Positions 55,926-64,000 of a DNA stretch of 64,000 nt are shown here, piece after piece. The position numbers were made by a program, and so were the translations under genes. The stretch covers positions 26,037,003-26,101,002 of the forward strand of contig NC_049983.1 of NCBI RefSeq assembly GCF_000003815.2, read 5' to 3'. Position 1 is the first letter of the stretch. The number at the start of each line of letters is the position of its first letter. Under the pieces are notes generated by a model, which saw only the letters and a list, made by a program, of their open reading frames with translations, had not been told where the DNA came from and made no database searches. This stretch comes from Branchiostoma floridae (Eukaryota > Chordata > Leptocardii > Amphioxiformes > Branchiostomatidae).

Positions 55926-58900
55926 AACTGCACCGTGGTACATCAATAGTAAAACAGGGTGCAATGGGAAAGTCTTTAACTTTGTATGCAAAACACCTGG
56001 TCATTCTGGTCTCTTTTTTGGTCCATGAGATAATTTTTAATCTGAATATTTCCGTAAGCACAAAAAATCCTGTCTATAAATCCCATTTTTGACCATGTGC
56101 TTAATGTCCCTTGAGTGTCCATTAATAATAGACAGGCTTGACTGTACTTTTAAATGCTAGGGAACCAAGCAAATGGTTTATTCTGGCCCAATGTGGTGTA
56201 AACTTCCGCCAGTTTTGCTGCCTAAGCCAGGCCGTATTCCTCGGGAGCACATTAGCCATACCCCAGCTGACATGTCCTTTTTCTTCCTGGCGTTCTGGTT
56301 GGAAGGTAAATCCCAGGCAGTGCATTAAAGTTGTCTAATGGAACAGGAGGCTTTAAGGCTGATCCTATATAGACCTGGCAGGACAGAAATAAACATGGAC
56401 AAATTTGGAAACATATGATTTTTATGCCTCTGTTTGGGTTGCTGCCATGTATGTACGTGGATACACGTGCTCGACACTTGCAGTCATGTATCTTGAAGTG
56501 TGACTTTAAGTGAGGCACATTTAAGGCATTCACACCTTAAGATGTCAATGGTGGCATGTCATTGTAAGGAATGAGTCAAGTCAAGTCAAAGGCTTTATTT
56601 AGTCTTGATGGCTTGTACTGGCCAGGAAGACTTGCTTTTCAACAAAGTTGAGTGAAGGCAGTGGTCAGGGATAAGATAAGAACTAAAACATATAGATACT
56701 TTTATATATCCATCAGTCCATTTGTATTTGTTTCATCTTGTGAACACAGCCTTTAGCATTTTCTGCTGATTTCCAAGGAGGCCCTGAGGTAACAAAACAT
56801 GATGCAATTTGTAAATTCATATAATATAAAGTAATGAATGAAATGTAGTAGCTGAGGGGGCAGTCTGCTTGTCCACATTAAGGCTCTCCTCCCCTGGTGG
56901 TCATCTGAGGAGAGGAGAGTCTTTGTGGACAGCAACGGTCAGTTGATGTGTCTTGTTTCCTGAGAACTCCTTGATGTCACTGATACATATTTATCGCGGA
57001 CTGCACACCCTCCGCCTTTCCTTCTAACCACTGCTAAGAAAGTACCTGACACACCACACGTGCAGCTTCATCAATGTTCTGTAAATAGCTAAGACATGGC
57101 ACATGCAGGCTACATGTGTAAGTATATTCTCTCCCTATACCACAGTGTAATCTCTCCCTTGTGTGGCAGATTAATCTCTCCCTTGTGCAGCCTTCTCTCT
57201 AATGGAAACCTGCCACGTGTCGACTTAACTGCATCCTGCCTAAATATCAAGGTCACTGAGATGACAAGTGAAGGTGTATACATCCAGCAGCTTAAGCAGA
57301 ATATATATCTGGGCTAAAAATACACTGGCTAAGGACACTGTATCAAGATCAAGGGATTCCTCACTTTTGTGTAAGACAAGGATGTTTGGTTTTTGAGGTT
57401 GGCTCATTTTTCCCGTCAGCGTGTTAAGGAAGCCATTTGGCACCAAATCTGTTCTGGGTTTGGGGTTTTAGGTAGCAGGAGAAAACCATGATAAAATTGG
57501 TTGAATAAAGTGGGTTGAATATGGTTGACGTGAAGAAATAGTGATGCTTATTCAGTACTCAAGATTGAGGAGCTTGCTAAGATTTACTTTTTATCTACAC
57601 ATTTTTCAATTTTTGCAACCTATTTCTTATCAATATGAAATTTCATAAGGTGTAGAAATAAATATAAAGTTACTCCTCGTTTTATTTCATTTTATCTATC
57701 TATCCAAGGACAAACATGTTTTCAATGAGCCCTGCTCAAATAAACATAAAACAAATTTTTAAATCAACTTAAATGCATCAAAGATCAAATTATTGTTACC
57801 ATGGCATCTTGTATCAAAAGACTCCACACCTTTTTGCTAATGAATAAACAGCATGCACTGCAAGGTTGTGATTATTATTTCAATATTGATTTTGTGGAGA
57901 TTACAGAAACATTTCATGCTAAGTACATGATTAGATTAATCACTTTCAGAAGCAGTCTGCTGGATATTGATTAAAATAATGATTATGGTTTCTTAGATAC
58001 AATCAGCCCTCTATTATTACGAATTTATGTCTTGTAAGCAACACTGAAGCTTTATCCAAGAGTGTCTAATAATAAAACTAAGGAAATAAATCTGTGTTGC
58101 CTAAAGAACAGTTGGAATCGTTTAATTTAACAATGATGAAACTCCTAAGATGCAGTGACTCATTATGAATTTGATGGTGTTATTTGTAAGTCAATGGAAT
58201 GATAAGACCCATATTTGTGACTCATCTAATTGTTAGCAGTTTAATTTCTCAGCTAGACAGACTGATCAAGCCCATATAAGGAAGTGACCTACTTGTTTTC
58301 TATCCCGACCTTGCGATGACACATCGTGACATTATTGTCACCTTTTGGAAGGGTTAAGCAATGCTGTAAATGGACGTACAAAGAACAAACTTTAGACTCC
58401 CCTCTATTCTAGTACATTTGCTTGAAAAGTAGGAAACTAACCATGTTTCCACCTCGCAGTGACTCTCGAATTTTGGGTTTGGAAAGTGTAATGAAGCTCA
58501 TTTCACTTGACACGTACATGTAACAATTGAATAGCGTCATTTCTTGTGTTCAATGAAGGCTCCTTATCGCGATGTTTGTTGGCCTTCACATTCTTTTTCT
58601 TTAAATTTGCTTATTTTCTTTGCTGTGACCTGCATAAATTGAGGTTCCTCTTGTTGATTGTATCCCACAGGGAAGCAATTCCATGGAAGCTTGTCCCATA
58701 TTAACAATTTATGTTCTAGAAAAGAAGTTGTCAACGTGGAAGTTCCTCCCAAGGGGTGGGTTATGGCGGAAAAAAGGATGCTTCTGTGGAAGTGGCAGAA
58801 CGTGTTCTTACAGATAAAGGACAGATATGAAAATAGCCTGCCAGTCATGATGACCCCTGACCCTGTGACTGAGAATTAGACACAGCCTAAGACAGATAGG

Positions 58901-59479
58901 GACCTGTCCCATAAATAATGAATGGCCCACTGAGATAACTGCTGTCATTTTGTCCTTTTGATCTACGTAGAGATTTGGGCCATGCCAATTTGTTGTTGCG
59001 GCCAAACAAAATAATTTCAAAATTGTCATGATAGATTTTTCCTGCAATAAAAAAAAAACTTCACAAATCCGACAGTGGACGTATACTAAGTATTAGTTTA
59101 AGTACTTGGAATCAGTGTTAGAAAGTGTCTTCAATGCAACATAAAAAAATTAGGCGAAATCTCATCTAAAAGGTTACTTGTTAGGATATACATATAACTC
59201 AGTGCTCGAAATACTTTTCAGCCAGGTTGCCACCTGGGTTGCGCCATCAATATTTCAGGTTACCCCATCAGCTACTCATCCATTATCTTGTCTTCCAGTT
59301 ACACATAACTACTTGATATATTTTTTCTATCAAGAAATGAATACATAAGTTTATGCACGGAGGTGGAAAAAAGCAGTGTTCCCACTGCAAAATTTCACGT
59401 TGCACACTGCACTACCTGAGATTAAGATTGCGCTAAGCAAAATGTGGTTGCATTGGCAATTGTGCAAGTGGGTATTTGG
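55926..59479. other. Intronic sequence, nothing recognised
   Basis: Includes the second copy of a 54.8-kb segment at 57560-57620. No coding exon for CADPS or another gene was recognised. Confidence 0.4.
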
Positions 59480-60040
59480 AGCACTGTGTACTTGATCCCA
59501 TCCCTCTTGACTCAGACACGATTTTTCCCATCAAGTCAGTTTACACAAAGGTATCATGTTGTCTCGATAGACCTTTTTATCTTGAGGAGACAACTCATGA
59601 TACTTGACAGTCCCCACGTGGAAACCCCTCTCCAATATCCTGAAGTATCTTGTGACATTTACATAATTTTTATACGTACTTGATCCCAACCCTCTTGACT
59701 CGAAGACAATTTTTCCCATCAAGTCAGTTTGTACAAATGTATCATGTTGTCTCGATAGACCTTTTTATCTTGAGGAGACAACTGATGATACCTGACAGTC
59801 CCCACGATGTGGAAACATCTCTCCAATATCCTGAGGTATCTCGTGACATTTACACATACGTACTTGATCCCAACCCTCTTGCCTCGATGATGATTTTCCC
59901 ATCAAGTTAGTTTGTATCATTGTGTCTTGATGGACCTAATGTTATCTTGTGCAGACAATTCAAGATACATAATATACTTGACAGTCCCCACGTGAAAACC
60001 TCTCTCCAATATCCTAAGGTACTTCGGGACATTTACACGT
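59480..60040 (+). repeat. Three tandem units of ~185 bp
   Basis: Units start at about 59488, 59675 and 59858 with GTACTTGATCCCA.CCCTCTTG and contain TTTTTCCCATCAAGTCAGTT, ATCATGTTGTCTCGATAGAC and CTTGACAGTCCCCACGTGG. The third is the most diverged. Confidence 0.9.
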
Positions 60041-60172
60041 AAGTCGTCTTTCCCAGCACCTGCGGCGCTTTTGCAGTCACGACTGTGAGTGACAGCGCAC
60101 GTTGTAATGCCACTACCAGTGTAGGCCATAGCAAGTTGATTTGTTGGTTTTTGGTTTGAGATGACACTAGAC

Positions 60173-60632
60173 TAGGGGTGGGTACCGGTACAGAACATTC
60201 AGGTCCAGGTCCGGTTCAGGTCCAAAGGATCAGGTCCAGGTCCGGACCTGAACCTGGACCTGATGCAGTATGACACATACCAATGGTCCATTTCACTACA
60301 AAGAAATCTGTTTGGTGTATTATATGGTATAGTATGGAATAATAGACTTATACTGGCGTTTTAAAATCCTACAACGCTAAATGCACCTGTACGATTGGCT
60401 GTTAAACTTGGTAGACATTACTATAAACTCTACTCTACTTCACTCTTGTTACGAATGTTTTTTCTTCCACCTGCAAGCACCAAAACGTGCGAATGCCTGA
60501 TAAAATAATCTGTTAATTTTCTAATCGGTCCAACATCCGGTCCGCCTAATTTTTTCAGGTCCGGTTTTTCTGGACCGGTCCAATAAGAAAAACTGGTTTT
60601 GTACCGGTACACTGTACCGATACCCAGCCCTA
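60173..60632. mobile_element. Non-autonomous hAT-type element with perfect 8-bp target duplication
   Basis: Ends TAGGGGTGGGTACCGGTACA and, inverted, TAGGGCTGGGTATCGGTACA. Both sides are flanked by CACTAGAC (60165-60172 and 60633-60640). 460 bp, no transposase. Internal subterminal words include CAGGTCCAGGTCCGG and GGACCGGTCC. An 8-bp TSD with a TAGGG-type terminus is characteristic of hAT elements. Confidence 0.88.
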
Positions 60633-60640
60633 CACTAGAC

Positions 60641-62860
60641 CCAAAACTATGTCACCTAAGGACACGAAAACATATTTTTCATAAAACAGGAAATTCAATA
60701 TAATGATTTAAATTTGTCAGATCAGCTCCCAAGCGGGCAGATGGAAGTGTGCACCCTCCTAAAATTGTACAATGTACACATTCCTTAATCTTTTTACTAT
60801 TTGACCATTGGCTTGACTCCATTGCACTCCTCAGTATTTAAACTGAGTCAGATGTACATGTAGTATCCATAATGATTGTAAATCCATTATTTGATTATTT
60901 ATTGTATTACATTATTTGATGGTGGGATTTTATTCCATTTTATTTATCACAATATGAGAGTGTGAATCTGAATTTTGTTTGTGCCTCAGTGTCTCATCTG
61001 TAAGTAGACAGAAGGTGGGGTTGTCTGTGGAAATCTTGAAAGAGCAGAAGTCAGCAAACCAAGGAATAGATTGGTGGTGTGTTGTTATTGCCTCCATCAC
61101 CAAAGGTTTAAGGTAACGTGTGCCATTCTTTACATGCAGGTGGTGGGAGCTGGTCTGCTCCATGAATTATACATGTCTGTAATGTAGCTCCTCTTACAGG
61201 GCTGGAAATGCTTAAGGCCTGGGAAAAAGCGTGTTGTGTTTCTTGTTTAGTCCTGAAAAAGATTAGGTAGGTAGGGATGATCTTTTTTTCTTGTAATTTT
61301 ATTAGGCCGTCCAAAACTCTAGTGTGACATTACAATACAGTTGAAAAAAGTAAACCAAAATGCACGAGGACATTTGTCTTTCAATGTCAAACTTCAATTT
61401 TGTGCATGATACAGAAATGTAGATACATTTATCCTTCATTAGATAGGACAAGCAGCGTTTATTTCTTCATGAAAATCCATTATTCCTTCTTGAGTTATAC
61501 TCTTCGGAAGTTTACTGAATCTTTATTTGCAACAACCCTGTATCCTGTGCAGCACTGATTGAAGCCAGTTGTATCAGGTTAACCAGTTCTCCCTAAGCTT
61601 ACTGCCTATCTTTTAACCAATACAAATTTGTTGCCACCATCCACCTTAGGAGATTGAGGGTTAAAGCAGATGTCCTGAGGTGGGTTCAGAGCCATTCATT
61701 TCATTTCAGGCTGAAATAAAAAAATGTAGGTAAAAAAAATCCAATTTCCTTTGTGTCCTGAGGCGGGGCATTAGGGAGATTTGTCATTGCTTCTCTGCCT
61801 GATTTAACCTCCATGCTCTAATAGTTCCTGCTTCCTGTGCTGAGGAACAATGGATGATAAGCATCTTTTATTCGGAGGAGGCCACACCTGTCTTATTGCT
61901 TGGTTCTATCTCTTCACATTTACCAAGTTGATAATGAAAGGGAGTTTCAGAGTTTTGGTTACAACCTGGTTTCTCTAGATTTTTTCCAGTTGTGGACAAA
62001 TGCCTGTTTCCAGATTCTATCCAGTTATTACTTGAATAACAGTTACTGTTATCTTGTACAGTTGATAGGGAGGAAAATGATGACATGTATACTTTATTCC
62101 CTAAAAGCATTTGTATCAGGGAACACACTTTCGGAGTGAAAGTTTCCCTCTAGATCAACAGTCACTCAGTGGCATAGTAATTCTCAGTACATTATGCAAC
62201 AAAGAATTTTCTTTGTCTTTCACAGTTTGATTGACTGTACTCTAGGAATGAAAGCCATTCACCAGAATCTTAAGTTGCTGATCAATGATGCTAGTTGCCT
62301 TATCTTTGCAAATGTAACGTTTGAGTAATGAGGCCTCTAATCTACCACAGACCATTAAGTAATATAGATTGTTTCAAGCCTTGGTGACTCTGTATGTATT
62401 TACTGTACCAAAATAGATGACTCGTAAAGATGCTGCTTGTAAAGTTTGTATGTGATTGATGAACAAAGATGCTATGATATTCAATATCATTCCACCGTAG
62501 AGTGATTCATCACTGCAAATAGTTTACATCTGAGGGGATTTTCAATTCTGTTGAGCGCTGAGAGCAGAAGTTTGATCGTTTGTCTCGTCTTATCTATACT
62601 TTCTCAACAAAGAAATCTTTTATATGACATTGTGTTGTATTACTCAAATCCTCTATGGTGGAATTTACATACCAGGTCCATGTTGTAATGTAAACTATAA
62701 GTGATAGAATAGGTTTCACTTATTAGTTTTTGAATTTGATTTGTTTGCCAACTTATTGTATGTAATATGGCCTTTCAAAGTTGTTCGCAAACTCTTAATT
62801 TGAAGGATATACCCTTTAAATCCTGTTCTGTATTAGATATGCCTTTTCTAGCAATGCAGA
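60641..62860. other. Intronic sequence, nothing recognised
   Basis: No repeat or exon was noticed. Confidence 0.4.
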
Positions 62861-62866
62861 AGAAGA

Positions 62867-62895
62867 TCAGCTTTATTGACACAACAAAAAATGCA
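62867..62895 (-). mobile_element. 3'-terminal repeat with AATAAA (third, short copy)
   Basis: The minus strand reads TTTGTTGTGTCAATAAAGCTG, matching the ends at 7258-7316 and 15556-15608. Confidence 0.4.
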
Positions 62896-63429
62896 GGGCC
62901 TTTTTTTATGGTTGACTTTAAACTATAGATAATACAAACGAATCTTAGGGCCCACTACTGTAACAGTAACTAAAGAAACCAACATACATTTAAGCTGAAT
63001 TAGATGCACGGTGACACACATTGTTAAGCAGTGATCCACAAATAATCACAGTTTATTGAATATAGGAATCAAAATTTCTATGATACATTACAATGTATAA
63101 TTGGAACTATATATATACAGTGTATATACAAAAAAAATATACCTATAATTTGTCCTTGTTTTGACAAGTAGCTTCCTGTAAGCTGAAGTGGAAGTGAGCC
63201 ACATTTACATGTACGACTGGCTGTTAACATGGGAGCAGGTGGTGCGGTCTACAGCCTGGCCATTTAAGTCAGCTTTAGTTCCTGTTATTGGCACTGAGCC
63301 CATCGTTTCTCCTATAACTCCTGAAGAGGATAAATGTTCCGTTTGGGGTGTATAATGTTGTTTGTGAGGTTGGGGTTTGATGTGCATGCTGTGAAAGAGA
63401 TCTCGATCCATTGCAGCTCACCGAAGAGC

Positions 63430-63620
63430 TAGATTTGCACTGGTCGTGAGAAAGAAGACAGATGATATGTACTGTATATACAGGTTCATTGTGCTGGGAA
63501 ATTTCTCTAGCTCTTTTTGACAAGCACAATGAAAACTGGACCACGGCTTAATGTCATGTCCTCAGGACTCAAACCCTTTAAGTTTCCACTAGCGTATATG
63601 TCGGGTGAGTGACACAGCCC
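63430..63620 (-). mobile_element. tRNA-headed SINE, copy 2
   Basis: Minus strand: B-box-like GGGTTTGAGTCCT, then CTTGTCAAAAAGAGCT, CCCAGCACAATGAACCTGTA and CATCTGTCTTCTTTCTCACGA, collinear with copy 1 at 47745-48010. Confidence 0.6.
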
Positions 63621-64000
63621 GAATAAAACTCACGGCTTCCACAAGTTCTAGTTCCAGAGGCAGGGCACACCTTGATCAAATGTTCAAGTTTCTGCCACAC
63701 CTAGCAGTGACTGTAAAGGTGCACACATACAAGATTAGATTGAAGTCACATCATGCACAGTCATAGAAAGTGTATACTTGTCCCCATCCTGTTTAAAAAG
63801 GTTCCTCCAAATCAAAGAAATTTAGTCAACCAAGTGGATAGGTATTCGAGTAGCTGGCATATCTTATTTATTATCTGAATGTCTAGCCTTCATTGACAAA
63901 GAAAGTATCCTCCAAACACTACGCGTAGCCTTGCCAGAGCCTTGTTAGAAGAGCCCCCCACAGATGTGTGCGGTGTCTAAGTTCACATCATTACTGATCC
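63621..64000. other. Intronic sequence to window edge
   Basis: Nothing recognised. Confidence 0.4.

Larger units (their letters stand above)
7951..64000 (+). other. CADPS: CADPS intron 3 (at least 56 kb, right end not seen)
   Basis: No exon matching the next conserved CAPS segment (the family continues LDNPDEQAAQIRRELDG in vertebrates) was found by reading the plus strand to the edge. The intron is largely transposable elements and tandem arrays, itemised separately. Vertebrate CADPS genes also have very long introns. An overlooked short exon is possible. Confidence 0.65.

Overview
The window is eukaryotic, from an invertebrate deuterostome and most likely a lancelet (Branchiostoma). That is an inference from a CAPS/CADPS gene closely matching the vertebrate protein, small phase-consistent exons with GT-AG introns, tRNA-headed SINEs, and a dense mix of MITEs and minisatellites. 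No bacterial-type features were seen.

Left edge (1-1991, minus strand): the first four coding exons of a death-domain protein that runs off the window. All three exon joins are phase 1, and together they give one open frame of about 202 residues: a Lys/Arg-rich leader, a complete death domain, then a helical charged region. Its start codon lies about 2.1 kb from, and divergent to, the next gene.

4107-7950 (plus strand): the first three coding exons of the CAPS (CADPS) homologue, 273 residues in one frame. It acts in Ca2+-dependent priming of dense-core vesicles. Everything from 7951 to the right edge appears to be its third intron; I did not find the exon that should follow. Three structural oddities cluster here. 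Intron 1 holds four decayed copies of the acceptor and 5' part of exon 2. Intron 3 opens with two decayed copies of the 3' end of exon 3. Intron 2 is bracketed by the same 11-nt word at donor and acceptor.

7951-64000: a very long intron of repeats. It contains MITEs with long inverted ends (9.6, 13.5, 20.8, 22.7 kb), four copies of a TA-flanked CTGTAAATGC-ended MITE, a 6.4-kb GC-rich block (14.04-20.45 kb), SINE copies, a hAT-type element with a perfect 8-bp target duplication (60.17-60.63 kb), and more than ten tandem arrays with units from about 23 to 410 bp.

The most unusual element is at 36043-36499. It is a 457-bp miniature LTR retrotransposon (TRIM-like): two ~176-bp TGTA...TACA LTRs, a putative primer binding site, a polypurine tract and a 4-bp target duplication. 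Each LTR carries a class-II tRNA-like segment with Pol III A and B boxes. This resembles the plant Cassandra elements, which carry 5S rDNA in their LTRs, but with a tRNA-like module in an animal.
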